This document shows positions 29,279 to 37,773 of a stretch of DNA of 64,000 nt, one piece after another. The notes below the pieces were generated by a model that saw nothing but the letters and a program-made list of their open reading frames with translations, was not told the origin of the DNA and did no database searches. The stretch lies in the NCBI RefSeq assembly GCF_015709455.1, contig NZ_JADNQW010000005.1, positions 4,112,001 through 4,176,000 on the forward strand, written 5' to 3'. The stretch's first letter is position 1, and every line of letters starts with the position of its first letter. This DNA comes from Methylosinus sp. H3A. Lineage in GTDB: Bacteria; Pseudomonadota; Alphaproteobacteria; Rhizobiales; Beijerinckiaceae. Position numbers and translations under genes: made by a program.

Positions 29279-30247
29279 TCACGCGGCGAGAAATCGCTCC
29301 ACTTCCCGCCAAAAAATCTCCGGCGCTTCGTCGGCGACGAAATGGCCGCTCTCTTCGACGATGATCGAGGAGAGCGCGCTCGCCTGCGGGCGTAGCGCCT
29401 CGGCGAGCCGCGCGCCGACGCCATGGCGGCCGGCGATCGCCAGCGCCGGCATGTCCAGCCTGCGATCCGCTAGCTGCTGCACGAAACGCGCATCCTCGGG
29501 AAGCGCGCGATAATAGTCGAAGCCCGCCGTCATGCCGCCGGGCCTCGCATAATGACGCGCGAATTCCGTGATCGCCGCCTCGCTCACCGCATCTTTGCGA
29601 AAAGACCAGGCGCGGATTTGCGCGGCGATATAGTCCCTCTCCCGCCCCTGCGTCAGCAGCTCGGGAATCTCGCGCGCCATGTGAAATCCGTAATGCCAGG
29701 CGCCGCCGCGCCGCGCATCCATATTCTCGGTTCCCGGAACGAGGCAGTCGACGAGAATGAGCCGGGCCACTTTCGCGGGATGCAGCAGCGCGAGCACATA
29801 GGCGGCCTTGCCGCCCATGTCGTGGCCGATCACATGCGCGCGTCCGCCCGCGACGCGATCGATGAGCGCGGCGATATCTTCGGCGATGCTGCGCTTGTCA
29901 TAGCCGGAGGGCGAACGCTCGGACGATCCGAGCCCCCGCAGATCGGGCGCGATGACGGTGAAGCGGCGCGACAGGCGCTCCATCGTCGCGCGCCAGGCGA
30001 ACCATGTCTGCGGCCAGCCGTGGAGCAGCACGACCGGCGGCCCCGCGCCGAGCGCGACATGATGCAGCCGCAGGCCATCGACCTCGAAGAACCGGCTCTG
30101 AGCCCCCTCCGGCAAGAGCCGTTCCGACAAGAGCCGCTCCGGCAAGAGCCCATCCGACAAGCGCCCCCCCGACTCCTGCGCGCGCGCAAAACCCTGCGCC
30201 GCTGCGGCTCCGGCGGCGGCCAGAAATACGCGCCTGTCGATCGTCAT
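29279..30247 (-). CDS. Epoxide-hydrolase-like alpha/beta hydrolase, exported
   Basis: An alpha/beta-hydrolase of the epoxide hydrolase/haloalkane dehalogenase branch. HGWPQTWFAWR holds the HGxP oxyanion motif, GHDMGG carries an aspartate nucleophile (not serine), and EESGHFVADEAP holds the catalytic histidine. The N-terminus IDRRVFLAAAGAAAAQGFARA has a twin-arginine-like pattern and an AxA-type cleavage site, so export through Tat is likely. The ATG at 30247 with GGGAGAGAG upstream gives 322 residues. After the signal comes a repeated LLPERLLSERLLPEG stretch from a 15-bp tandem repeat. It is divergent from a LysR-type regulator, a probable controller. The substrate is unknown. Confidence 0.85.
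   Translation of the reverse strand: MTIDRRVFLAAAGAAAAQGFARAQESGGRLSDGLLPERLLSERLLPEGAQSRFFEVDGLRLHHVALGAGPPVVLLHGWPQTWFAWRATMERLSRRFTVIAPDLRGLGSSERSPSGYDKRSIAEDIAALIDRVAGGRAHVIGHDMGGKAAYVLALLHPAKVARLILVDCLVPGTENMDARRGGAWHYGFHMAREIPELLTQGRERDYIAAQIRAWSFRKDAVSEAAITEFARHYARPGGMTAGFDYYRALPEDARFVQQLADRRLDMPALAIAGRHGVGARLAEALRPQASALSSIIVEESGHFVADEAPEIFWREVERFLAA
30112..30172. repeat. 15-bp tandem repeat inside the hydrolase gene
   Basis: About four copies of a 15-bp unit (CCGGCAAGAGCC plus three bases, alternating with CCGACAAGAGCC) lie just after the signal peptide coding region. The unit is a multiple of three, so copy number changes would keep the frame. It encodes the short LLPER/LLSER-type units. 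Confidence 0.8.
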
Positions 30248-30330
30248 CGTCTCTCTCCCGGTTGAAATCGTCACCGAAGAGAGTTGCCGATCCTCCGCCA
30301 TGCGTCTATCGACAGGCGCGACACGATTAC

Positions 30331-30347
30331 CATAACCGATGGTTATG
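30331..30347. promoter_or_regulatory. Perfect dyad in the hydrolase/LysR divergent region
   Basis: Arms CATAACC and GGTTATG are separated by GAT. The dyad ends one base before the LysR-type gene start at 30349 and lies about 85 bp ahead of the hydrolase start. Its symmetry fits a LysR-type regulator site used for autorepression and control of the divergent gene. Confidence 0.6.
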
Positions 30348-30348
30348 C

Positions 30349-31248
30349 ATGGACGTCGCCGCCGCCCTCCGCGCTTTTGTCCGCATCGTCGAGCGCGGCT
30401 CGATGACGGCGGCCGCCGCCGATCTCGGCGTGTCGCAGCCGGCCATCAGCAAGCTGCTGCGCAATCTCGAGGCGCATGCGGGCGCGCGCCTCCTCGAGCG
30501 CGGCCCGCGCGCGCTGCGCCCCACCGCCCAGGGCCTCGCGCTCTATGAGGCGGCCGGCGGCCCGCTCGCGGCCATAGACGCGGCGCTCGAAGCGCTGCGC
30601 GGCGACGGCGCCGCGATCTCCGGCGAATTGCGCCTGCACGGCCCGAGCTGCATCGGCGAAGGCCATTTGCATCGCATCGTCATGGCGTTTCAGGATTCGC
30701 ATCCCGCCGTCGCCGTGACTCTCTCGCTCGAAAATCGCGCGGTCGATCTCATATTCGAGAATGTCGACCTCGCGCTGCGCATGGGTCGGCCGAGCGAGCA
30801 GTCGCTGATCCAAAAGCGCATCGGTTTCAGCCGGCGCATTCTCGTCGCCTCGCCCGCCTATCTCGCGCGCGCCGCTCCCCTGCGCGATATCGCCGATCTC
30901 GCGACGCACGACCTCCTCGTCACCGACGCCTCGCTGCGCAATGGCGCGCTGCGCCTGCGCAAAGGCGAGACCGCGCGAGACATCGCCGTGCGGCCCAAGC
31001 TCACGACCAATAGCGCGCAAGTCCTCGTCGATGCGCTGCGCGCCGGACGCGGCGTCGCCACCGCGCAACTCCTGCTCGTCGCCGACGAGCTGCGCAGCGG
31101 CGCGCTGATCCGCGTGCTCCCGGACCATGAGATCGAGCCGAGCGAATTCTTCCTCGTCTATCCTTCGACGAAATTCCTGCGCCCCGTGGTGCGCGCCTTC
31201 GTGGATTTCGCGACGCCGGCGCTGCGCCGCATCGAGGGGATTTTCTGA
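30349..31248 (+). CDS. LysR-type transcriptional regulator
   Basis: A 299-residue LTTR. The winged helix-turn-helix is at residues 1-60: VAAALRAFVRIVERGSMTAA, then ADLGVSQPAISKLLRNLEAHAG and LLERGPRALRPTAQG. A substrate-binding domain follows from about residue 90 (GELRLHGPSCIGEGHL). It belongs to the broad group with short co-inducer domains similar to CrgA/DsdC-like regulators. It is divergent from the epoxide-hydrolase-like gene and has a perfect dyad at its own start, consistent with autoregulation and control of that enzyme. Confidence 0.92.
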   Translation: MDVAAALRAFVRIVERGSMTAAAADLGVSQPAISKLLRNLEAHAGARLLERGPRALRPTAQGLALYEAAGGPLAAIDAALEALRGDGAAISGELRLHGPSCIGEGHLHRIVMAFQDSHPAVAVTLSLENRAVDLIFENVDLALRMGRPSEQSLIQKRIGFSRRILVASPAYLARAAPLRDIADLATHDLLVTDASLRNGALRLRKGETARDIAVRPKLTTNSAQVLVDALRAGRGVATAQLLLVADELRSGALIRVLPDHEIEPSEFFLVYPSTKFLRPVVRAFVDFATPALRRIEGIF

Positions 31249-31258
31249 GCAGCAGGCC

Positions 31259-31699
31259 TCACGCTTCGCAAATCGGCAGCCACAGGCGCATGCGTCCGTC
31301 CCGCCCGAGATGCTGATCGATCATGCCGACGGCGCGCGATTCCGCAAAGCCGCGCCGGTCGCGCTCCTTCATCAGAAGGGTGTAGGCGGCGCTGGCGTCG
31401 CCACCCGGATGCGAAATGACGAGACAGCGCAGCGTCGGCGCTGCGAAGACTGCGAGATCGGGCGGCGCCGTCTCGCGCCGAACGCCGCAAAAATGCCGGA
31501 ACCCGTCGGCGCGGTCGATCCAGGAGAGGCCGAAGACCTGTTCGTCCTCCGCGAGCTCGAGGCGCAGGCGAAGCGCCTCCATGCGCGCGACGATCACGCC
31601 GGTCGCAGCCTCGGCGAAGGAGCCCTCCCAAGAGAAACCGACGAGCCGCGTGGCGGGAAAATCCTCGAGCGTGATGGGTGAAGTCGTCGCGTCGGTCAT
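31259..31699 (-). CDS. GyrI-like effector-binding domain protein
   Basis: A 146-residue stand-alone protein resembling the GyrI/AraC effector-binding (SOUL-type) domain: TLEDFPATRLVGFSWEG at the start, VFGLSWIDRADGFRHFCG in the middle and a C-terminal LWLPI end. Such domains bind small molecules, often without a DNA-binding part. The ATG at 31699 is chosen because AGGA lies about 9 nt upstream. It faces the LysR-type gene convergently, with 10 bp between the stops. The ligand and role are unknown. Confidence 0.65.
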   Translation of the reverse strand: MTDATTSPITLEDFPATRLVGFSWEGSFAEAATGVIVARMEALRLRLELAEDEQVFGLSWIDRADGFRHFCGVRRETAPPDLAVFAAPTLRCLVISHPGGDASAAYTLLMKERDRRGFAESRAVGMIDQHLGRDGRMRLWLPICEA

Positions 31700-31745
31700 G
31701 CGCCGTCCTATCAAAAGACCCGAAACGCGGCAAATCGCTCCGGCC

Positions 31746-32240
31746 TCACGGCTTCGCGCAGGCGGTGATGAATTTGCGCAGCTTTTCCGCCGCGCCTGTC
31801 AACGGCGCCGATTGCTTCGACGGCGCGATCGTCGCGACCAGCGTCTCGCCGGCGGCCATGGCCTCGAAGATCGGATCGCTCACGGAGAGCCGCCCCTCGA
31901 AGCTCGGAACGCCCGCCTCCTCATTCGGCAGCAGCTTGCCGGCGACTTTCGCCTGCGTCGCGCCGACCGCCAATAGGGCCGTCACACGCGCGCCGGCCTT
32001 CAGCCTCTCGCTCGTCTCGGCGATGAACAGCGTCGCGAAGCCGCTCCGCCGCTCGCAATGAAACCCGCCGAAGGAATCGTCGCTCTCCGGCAGGCCATAA
32101 TTCAGATAGGCGCGGCCCGGCTTCGTCTCGTCCACGGAGAATGTCCAGACGCGCCCCTGCTGCGCCGCCGCGAGCGGGGCCGCCACGAGAAAAGCCAGAA
32201 CGAGCGCGGCGCGCCTCGCCTGCGCGAATTTGCCGATCAT
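31746..32240 (-). CDS. Small exported protein of unknown function
   Basis: A 164-residue protein. The first 26 residues form a signal peptide (RRAALVLAFLVAAPLAAAQ). The mature part contains WTFSVDETKPGRAYLNYGLPESDD and two or three cysteines (FHCERR and FITACAKP), which could form a disulfide in the periplasm. The ATG at 32240 has AGGGAG upstream. It is divergent from the AhpD-like gene and ends 46 bp from the GyrI-like gene start on the same strand. I do not recognise the family. Confidence 0.75.
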   Translation of the reverse strand: MIGKFAQARRAALVLAFLVAAPLAAAQQGRVWTFSVDETKPGRAYLNYGLPESDDSFGGFHCERRSGFATLFIAETSERLKAGARVTALLAVGATQAKVAGKLLPNEEAGVPSFEGRLSVSDPIFEAMAAGETLVATIAPSKQSAPLTGAAEKLRKFITACAKP

Positions 32241-32333
32241 TTGCGTCTCCCTGTCCAGTCTCTGCGCATGCGCGACGATCGCGTGGGCGCTATAATCGCG
32301 CAAAACATCCGACGAGAGAAAGCGAGACAACGC

Positions 32334-32732
32334 ATGGCCACTGTCACTCTGCTCGCCGACGACGCGCTCTCGCCGGAGGCGCGCGCCGTCTTCGACGATA
32401 TTCGCGCGACGCGCAAAAGCGATTTCGTGAATAATTTCTGGCGCGCTCTGGCGCATGATCCGGTCACGCTGAAGCGCACATGGGAGAGCATAAAGGCGGT
32501 GATGGGACCGGGCGTATTGGACCCGAAGGTGAAGGAGATGCTCTATATCGCCGTCTCCATCGCGCATGGCTGCTCCTATTGCATCCACTCCCACACGGCG
32601 AGCGCGCGCGCCAAAGGCATGACCGAAGCCGAATTCCACGAGCTGCTCGCCATCGTCGGCATGGCCTCGGAGACCAACCGCCTCGTCACCGCGCTCGGCG
32701 TGGAGGTGGATGCGGAATATGAGGTGACGTGA
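32334..32732 (+). CDS. Carboxymuconolactone decarboxylase/AhpD-like protein
   Basis: A 132-residue all-helical protein of the CMD/AhpD family. The redox motif HGCSYCIHSH (CxxC with a following histidine) is typical of members that act as peroxidase partners or disulfide reductases. The helices DPKVKEMLYIAVSIA and EAEFHELLAIVGMASETNRL are family-like. The ATG at 32334 is preceded by a GAGAGAAAGCGAG purine stretch. No peroxiredoxin gene lies beside it. Confidence 0.85.
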   Translation: MATVTLLADDALSPEARAVFDDIRATRKSDFVNNFWRALAHDPVTLKRTWESIKAVMGPGVLDPKVKEMLYIAVSIAHGCSYCIHSHTASARAKGMTEAEFHELLAIVGMASETNRLVTALGVEVDAEYEVT

Positions 32733-32794
32733 GGGGCCGCGCGTGACACAGACGCATCGAGCGTCGACTTCGACGCCCAATTCGCCCGGCCGCG

Positions 32795-32899
32795 CGTCAT
32801 TGCGAGCGCAGCGAAGCAATCCAGAGCCGCGCCGCGAAGTTTCGCCAGCATGCGCTCGCGACCCTGGATGACTTCGTCGCTTCGCTCCTCGCAATGACG
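32795..32899. repeat. Inverted intergenic repeat (CGTCATTGCGAG family)
   Basis: Left arm CGTCATTGCGAGCGCAGCG with AAGCAATCCAG is matched by a complementary right arm ending CTCGCAATGACG, about 40 bp apart. This kind of palindrome is widespread in Rhizobiales intergenic DNA. It lies between the AhpD-like gene and the P-loop ATPase gene and could act as a terminator or a RAYT/MITE-type mobile remnant. Confidence 0.8.
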
Positions 32900-33010
32900 G
32901 CGGGATAGCGGGAACGAGTTGAGTTTCCGAGATGCGCCAAAAGCTGACCTTCGCTTGATCGGGACCAGATTTGATGTGACAGTGTTTCAAGTCAAAATTC
33001 CGAAAGTCGC

Positions 33011-33523
33011 ATGCACAAGAAAGCGGATTTCGCCCGAACATTGGTTCTGGGAAACAGCGGCTCTGGCAAAAGCTGGCTGTCAGAACAACTTGCCAAGATG
33101 CTCGGAGTTCAAGCCATTGACCTTGACTCCATTCACTGGGAGCCGGGCGGCTATGGCGTCGCTCGCGACAAGCAACTCGCCGTTAACATGGTCCGACAAA
33201 CCGCCACAAGAGAAACCTGGATTATCGAAGGTGTTTTTGGTTGGCTTGCACAAGAAGCCGTCTCAAGGGCAACGACGCTGATCTGGCTTGATATTCCCAT
33301 CAGTGAGTGCATCGACAATATACAACAACGTGGTCCACGCCGAGGCGGGGACGAAGAGGCCTTCGCCGCTCTACTGGCTTGGGCGACAGACTATTCACAC
33401 CGAAAAACGTCGAGTTCATTCGCGGGACATGAAGGGCTTTTTGCGGCTTTCCTCGGCCAGAAGGTACGGCTCTTTTCCCGCAAGGACGTCAGCCAATTTC
33501 TTTCCAACGTTCAGCGCCTCTAG
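33011..33523 (+). CDS. Small P-loop ATPase, adenylate-kinase-like, probably acquired
   Basis: A 170-residue nucleoside-kinase-like protein with Walker A GNSGSGKSW at about residues 14-22, DLDSIHWEPGGY, and WIIEGVF, the pattern of FlaR/'topology modulation' P-loop proteins. The base composition is much less GC-rich than its neighbours, and codons such as AAA, CAA and TTG are common, pointing to recent transfer. No clear ribosome site was seen ahead of the ATG. The substrate is unknown; it may phosphorylate a nucleotide or small molecule. Confidence 0.8.
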   Translation: MHKKADFARTLVLGNSGSGKSWLSEQLAKMLGVQAIDLDSIHWEPGGYGVARDKQLAVNMVRQTATRETWIIEGVFGWLAQEAVSRATTLIWLDIPISECIDNIQQRGPRRGGDEEAFAALLAWATDYSHRKTSSSFAGHEGLFAAFLGQKVRLFSRKDVSQFLSNVQRL

Positions 33524-33991
33524 TCCGCTTTGGGTCAAAGACGGAAATCCGACCGCCCGCACAGCCCGCCTTGACACATCCTGAAAATATTCCTATATCC
33601 CTCCCACTCCCGCCCACAAAGGGCGCGTTCCTCGGGTCGTGGGGCGCGGGCGGGGGGCGGCTCCATCCGGGATGGCGACCCCCCATCCATGGACAGGCAG
33701 CGCGTCGCCGGACGGCGTTCTTCTCCCGTCCATAGGGAGAAACAAGAACCGCTCCGTGATCCCAGGCCGTCGGACTCGATCGCGTCTTGATCGAGAAACC
33801 CCAGGATTCGCGGGTCCGACCAAGCCTCGGGATGTCGACGAGAACGACAACCGCGGTTCGGGACGCTTCGGACCCGATGAAACTCTTCGCGCACCGGCCG
33901 TAAGGGGCCGGAGCGTCCTGAACCGCCCTTTCCTCCTCCGCGCCGCGTGAGCCGCCCGGGACGCTTCGGCGTTGCTGAATATGTTCCTATA
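33524..33991. other. Intergenic DNA between convergent genes
   Basis: This 468-bp stretch lies between the ends of the ATPase gene and priA. Frames on both strands occur here but lack family motifs or ribosome sites and are rich in Pro/Arg/Gly, so I do not call genes. TTCCTATATC occurs near both ends, and GGGACGCTTCGG occurs twice. It may be a decayed mobile remnant. Confidence 0.45.
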
Positions 33992-36238
33992 TCACCAAAA
34001 GCTCTGCGGATCGACATCCACCGCCACGCGCACGCCGCCGCGCTCTTTGGGCGCAGCCGCCAGCATGGCGCGCAGATAGGCCTGCAGATCGGCGCTTTTG
34101 GGCGCCTTCACCAGCAGGCGGAAACGATAGCGCCCGCGGATGAGCGAGATGGGCGCCTCGGCCGGGCCGAGCACCACGATCTCATCGGCCTCCGGCAGGC
34201 CGCCGGCCGGCGCGACGCGATAGCGATCGGTCGAGGGCAGCGAATGCCCGGCCCGCGCCAGCGCGCGCGCATGGGTCTCGGCGGCGCCAGCGTCCTTGGC
34301 CGAGACGATCAGCGCCGCCAGCCTTCCGAAGGGCGGCAAGCCGGCGCGCTCGCGCAAGCGCGTTTCTTGCGCGTAAAACGCCTCCGCCTCGCCGGAGAGG
34401 ATCGCGCGAATGACCGGATGATCGGCCTGCCAGCTCTGGATCAGCGCGCGGCCCGGCCTGTCGCCCCGCCCGGCGCGGCCGGTGACTTGGTTCAAGAGCT
34501 GAAACGTGCGCTCGGCCGCGCGCGGATCGCCGCTGCCCAGGCCAGAATCGGCGTCGACGACGCCGACCAGAGTGAGAAAGGGGAAATTATGCCCCTTGGC
34601 CACCAATTGCGTGCCGATGACGATATCGAAAGCGCCGGCCGCGATCTCGGCGAGCTCGCGGCGTAAACGCTCCTGCCCGCCCGGAAAATCCGAGGAGAGC
34701 ACCAGCACGCGGGCGTCGGGAAAGAGGATCGCCGCCTCTTCGGCGAGTCGCTCGACGCCCGGCCCGCAGGCGGTGAGAGAATCCTCCGCCTCGCATTCCG
34801 GGCACACATTCGGACGGCGCTCGACATGGCCGCAATGATGGCAGACGAGCGCGCGGCGAAAGCGATGCTCGACGAGCCAGGCGTCGCAATTCTCGCAGCG
34901 GAAGCGATGGCCGCAGCTGCGGCACAGAGTCAGCGGCGCATAGCCGCGCCGATTGAGGAAGAACAACACCTGCTCGCCGCGCGCGATCGTCTCCTGCGCC
35001 TCTCTGGCCAGTCGCGGCGCGATCCAGCGTCCGCGCTCCGGCCCTTCGCGGCGCATGTCGATCGCCTCGATCAACGGCATGGGCCGCGCATTGGCGCGGG
35101 CGGTGAGGCGCAAATGCTCATAGCGGCCCGTCTGCGCATTGACGCGCGTCTCTATGGAGGGCGTCGCCGAGGCGAGAGCGATTGTCGCGCCCACGAGCCG
35201 CGCGCGCACAACGGCCATGTCGCGGGCGTGATAGGCGACGCCGTCCTCCTGCTTATAGGCGGCCTCGTGCTCCTCATCGACGACGATGAGCCGCAGATTC
35301 TCAAAGGGCAGGAACAGCGCCGAGCGCGCCCCCGCCACCACCTTCACATCGCCCAGCGCGACGCCGCGCCACAGCCGCGCGCGCTTGCGCTCGGAGACGC
35401 CGGAGTGCCATTCGGCGGGCTTGGCCCCGAAGCGCGCGGCGAAGCGCTCGAGGAATTGCGCGGTGAGCGCGATTTCCGGCATCAGCACCAGCGCCTGGGC
35501 GCCGGCGCGCAACGCCTCGGCGACGGCCTCGAAATAGACTTCCGTCTTGCCGGAGCCGGTCACGCCCTCCAGCAGAAAGGGCCGATAGCCGCCCAGCTTC
35601 ACCGCGCTCGTCAACGCCTGCGCGGCCAGTTGCTGCTCGGCGTGGAGCGACCCAGGCGCGTAATCGGGATCGAGCGCGGCGGCGACCGGCTCGGGCGGCA
35701 GCGCGATGGCCTCCAGCGTGCCCTCGTCGACGAGCGCGTCCACGACGCCATTGGAGCAGGCGGCGGCGCGGGCGAGCTCGCCCTTGGGAAAAGTCAGCCC
35801 GCCCTTCGCCGCGGCGATGACGCGCGCGCGCGCCGGCGTCATGCGCTCGGGCGGCGGGCCCGCGAGCCGGTAGCCGATTCGGGGCGTCTCGGGAGCCGCC
35901 TCCTCCACCGCGCGGGTGGCGAGACGGAGCGCCATGCCGCGCGGCGCCAGCGTCCAGCGCGCCACCCAATCGACGAAGGCGCGCAGCTTGTCGTCGAGCG
36001 GCGGCCGGTCATATTTGGCGATCACGCTCTTGAGATTGCCGGGCCCGGCGGCGCCCGCCTGCGCCACCGACCAGACGACGCCGAAGGATTTGCGCGTCGC
36101 GAGCGGGACTTCGACACAGTCGCCGGGCGAAAGACGCAGCGCCGGGGGCGCGAAATAGGAATAGGCCATGTCGACGGCGACCGGCAGCAGAATCTCGACG
36201 ATCTGCGCGCCTTCGAATGTGTCCGCCTCGCCGCTCAT
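33992..36238 (-). CDS. priA: Primosomal helicase PriA
   Basis: PriA restarts stalled replication forks. The N-terminal DNA-binding part precedes Walker A GVTGSGKTEVY, the helicase box DEEH (VVDEEHEAAYKQED), the eight zinc cysteines (CRSCGHRFRCENC then CHHCGH and CPEC) and the C-terminal helicase half with GTQLVAKGHNFP and QVTGRAGRGDRPG. At 748 residues it is normal. The ATG at 36238 begins MSGEADTFEGAQIVEILLP, matching the usual PriA N-terminus. Confidence 0.97.
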   Translation of the reverse strand: MSGEADTFEGAQIVEILLPVAVDMAYSYFAPPALRLSPGDCVEVPLATRKSFGVVWSVAQAGAAGPGNLKSVIAKYDRPPLDDKLRAFVDWVARWTLAPRGMALRLATRAVEEAAPETPRIGYRLAGPPPERMTPARARVIAAAKGGLTFPKGELARAAACSNGVVDALVDEGTLEAIALPPEPVAAALDPDYAPGSLHAEQQLAAQALTSAVKLGGYRPFLLEGVTGSGKTEVYFEAVAEALRAGAQALVLMPEIALTAQFLERFAARFGAKPAEWHSGVSERKRARLWRGVALGDVKVVAGARSALFLPFENLRLIVVDEEHEAAYKQEDGVAYHARDMAVVRARLVGATIALASATPSIETRVNAQTGRYEHLRLTARANARPMPLIEAIDMRREGPERGRWIAPRLAREAQETIARGEQVLFFLNRRGYAPLTLCRSCGHRFRCENCDAWLVEHRFRRALVCHHCGHVERRPNVCPECEAEDSLTACGPGVERLAEEAAILFPDARVLVLSSDFPGGQERLRRELAEIAAGAFDIVIGTQLVAKGHNFPFLTLVGVVDADSGLGSGDPRAAERTFQLLNQVTGRAGRGDRPGRALIQSWQADHPVIRAILSGEAEAFYAQETRLRERAGLPPFGRLAALIVSAKDAGAAETHARALARAGHSLPSTDRYRVAPAGGLPEADEIVVLGPAEAPISLIRGRYRFRLLVKAPKSADLQAYLRAMLAAAPKERGGVRVAVDVDPQSFW

Positions 36239-36312
36239 GGGCGCTGTCTTAGCGCGCTTTGCGCTCGATCGAAAACGGTCGAGCGCGAAGACGGCTCGCG
36301 GAATTGGACGCG

Positions 36313-36996
36313 TCAGCGGGCGGCGATGCGCTGCGGCTGATCGCGGCGCGTCTTGGAGAGCTTTTCCTTGGACCTCTGGCTCGCGGGCTTGTCCGCAATG
36401 GGCGGAGCCCCCACATCGAGCTCGCCGGCGAAATAGCGCGTCAATTCGGCGACGATCATCGATTTCACATCGGCGCCCGCAGCGGTGACGACGGTCTGAT
36501 AGCAAGCGCTCGGGCGCCCGAACTGGGGATGGACTTTTTGATCGATGAACTCATCGCGCCGCTCGATCTCGATCAGCTTCTTTTCTTCGAGCGATTTGTC
36601 GATGACGGCGTAGAGGCGCGTTCTGGCGTCGGCTTTGTCATAGTCACATTTGATCGCCTCGGGGCCGAGCTTCGCCATATTGGTTTCGTCGAGCGGCAAG
36701 AGATGGATCAGCCGCTCGACCTCGCGCGGGCCGAGTCCGCGCGCGCGCTTGATGAGATCGGCCCGAACCTCATGAGTCTTCGTCTCGCCGAGATCGGCGT
36801 TGATCTCGAAAGCCTTCTGCCCCAGGGCGACCTTGAAATCGCCGATCTCGACCGACTGCACCTTGGAGAGCAGCAGGAGGATCGCGTCCGGCCGCTCATA
36901 GGCGAAAACCCCGGCGGCGACGCTCGGCGCGCCGAGCGCCGTCACCAGGGTCGCGCTCTTGATGAAATCGAACAGGTTCTTGGCAAAATCGGTCAT
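36313..36996 (-). CDS. Uncharacterised protein
   Basis: A 227-residue product starting MTDFAKNLFDFIKSATLVTAL. One hydrophobic stretch near residues 18-35 (LVTALGAPSVAAGVFAY) may be a membrane anchor. The remainder is rich in charged residues, with KVALGQKAFEINADLGETK and DVKSMIVAELTRYFAGELD and a basic C-terminus. The ATG has GGAG 8 nt upstream. It lies upstream of priA on the same strand. I recognise no family. Confidence 0.6.
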   Translation of the reverse strand: MTDFAKNLFDFIKSATLVTALGAPSVAAGVFAYERPDAILLLLSKVQSVEIGDFKVALGQKAFEINADLGETKTHEVRADLIKRARGLGPREVERLIHLLPLDETNMAKLGPEAIKCDYDKADARTRLYAVIDKSLEEKKLIEIERRDEFIDQKVHPQFGRPSACYQTVVTAAGADVKSMIVAELTRYFAGELDVGAPPIADKPASQRSKEKLSKTRRDQPQRIAAR

Positions 36997-37111
36997 CGCA
37001 ATGCTCCGTCCCAAATCTCTTGGCGTTCTATGGCTCGTTTCGAACGCCATGATATTGCGGGACGGGGCTGCGAAATTCTGTGTGTCGGCGCACAAGTCGA
37101 TGAACGACTTG

Positions 37112-37492
37112 TTAAGAAATCTCCGACGGTCGACGACCGGAGGCGTGCGGCGTCGGCGGTTCGCGGCGGGTCGCCGCGCTGTCTCGCATCGCGTTTCGCG
37201 CGCGCAGAAGATCGATCTCCTTCGAGAGCGGTCCGCCACGATCGAAAGCGAGCTGAGTCAGCGGCGCGATCAAAGTCTGCCGCGCCCCGCCGCCGAAGGC
37301 GAATTGCGTGACGCACATCACCGATTCGCCCATCTCGAATATGGAGGTCACGATACAGTCGGGCGCGAGATCGCCGCGATGAACCAGCGATTGCGCCTTA
37401 CGGCGCAGAGTGGGCCGCATCCTCGCCCGGGCCGGAAGATGATGCGACAGGTCGCGCCAGCCGCCCTGGGCGCCGCGCGAGACATGGTCCAT
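37112..37492 (-). CDS. Uncharacterised protein
   Basis: A 126-residue frame supported mainly by an excellent ribosome site: AGAGGAG 8 nt before the ATG. The middle part SIFEMGESVMCVTQFAFGGG looks like a real beta-rich segment. The C-terminus is rich in Arg and Pro. It precedes the other unknown gene at 36313-36996 on the same strand, with a 115-bp gap. No family was recognised, and the frame could be spurious. Confidence 0.5.
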   Translation of the reverse strand: MDHVSRGAQGGWRDLSHHLPARARMRPTLRRKAQSLVHRGDLAPDCIVTSIFEMGESVMCVTQFAFGGGARQTLIAPLTQLAFDRGGPLSKEIDLLRARNAMRDSAATRREPPTPHASGRRPSEIS

Positions 37493-37656
37493 CTCGAAAT
37501 CTCCTCTGAGCGAAATTCTCATGATCCGACGATCGCCGCCGACCGAATGGTTTCGATTATACGGAAAGAGCCTGTCATCGTCCTGACGTGGGAGCGTATC
37601 GGTCGGGAATTTTTGGCGGTTTCGAACGAAATTTGGCGTCACGGCAAGACTATGTG

Positions 37657-37688
37657 ATATTCGCGTGACTTTCGTGAAATATTCGCGT
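37657..37688. promoter_or_regulatory. Phased direct repeat ahead of unknown gene
   Basis: ATATTCGCGT occurs at 37657-37666 and again at 37679-37688, 22 bp apart (about two helical turns), within an otherwise AT-richer stretch. GTGA precedes each copy. It may be a paired site for a regulator of the minus-strand gene that starts at 37492. Confidence 0.4.
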
Positions 37689-37773
37689 TATGCTTCCGCT
37701 ACGTAATGGAGAGTAATATTGAAAAGTGAGACGCGGCCGCGGCGTCGATGCGCCACGCGTCTGGCTGCGCCGC

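Noticed and set aside
33535..34017. Minus-strand and plus-strand frames of 100-160 codons
   Set aside because: Pro/Arg/Gly-rich, no ribosome site, no motifs, overlapping each other on both strands.
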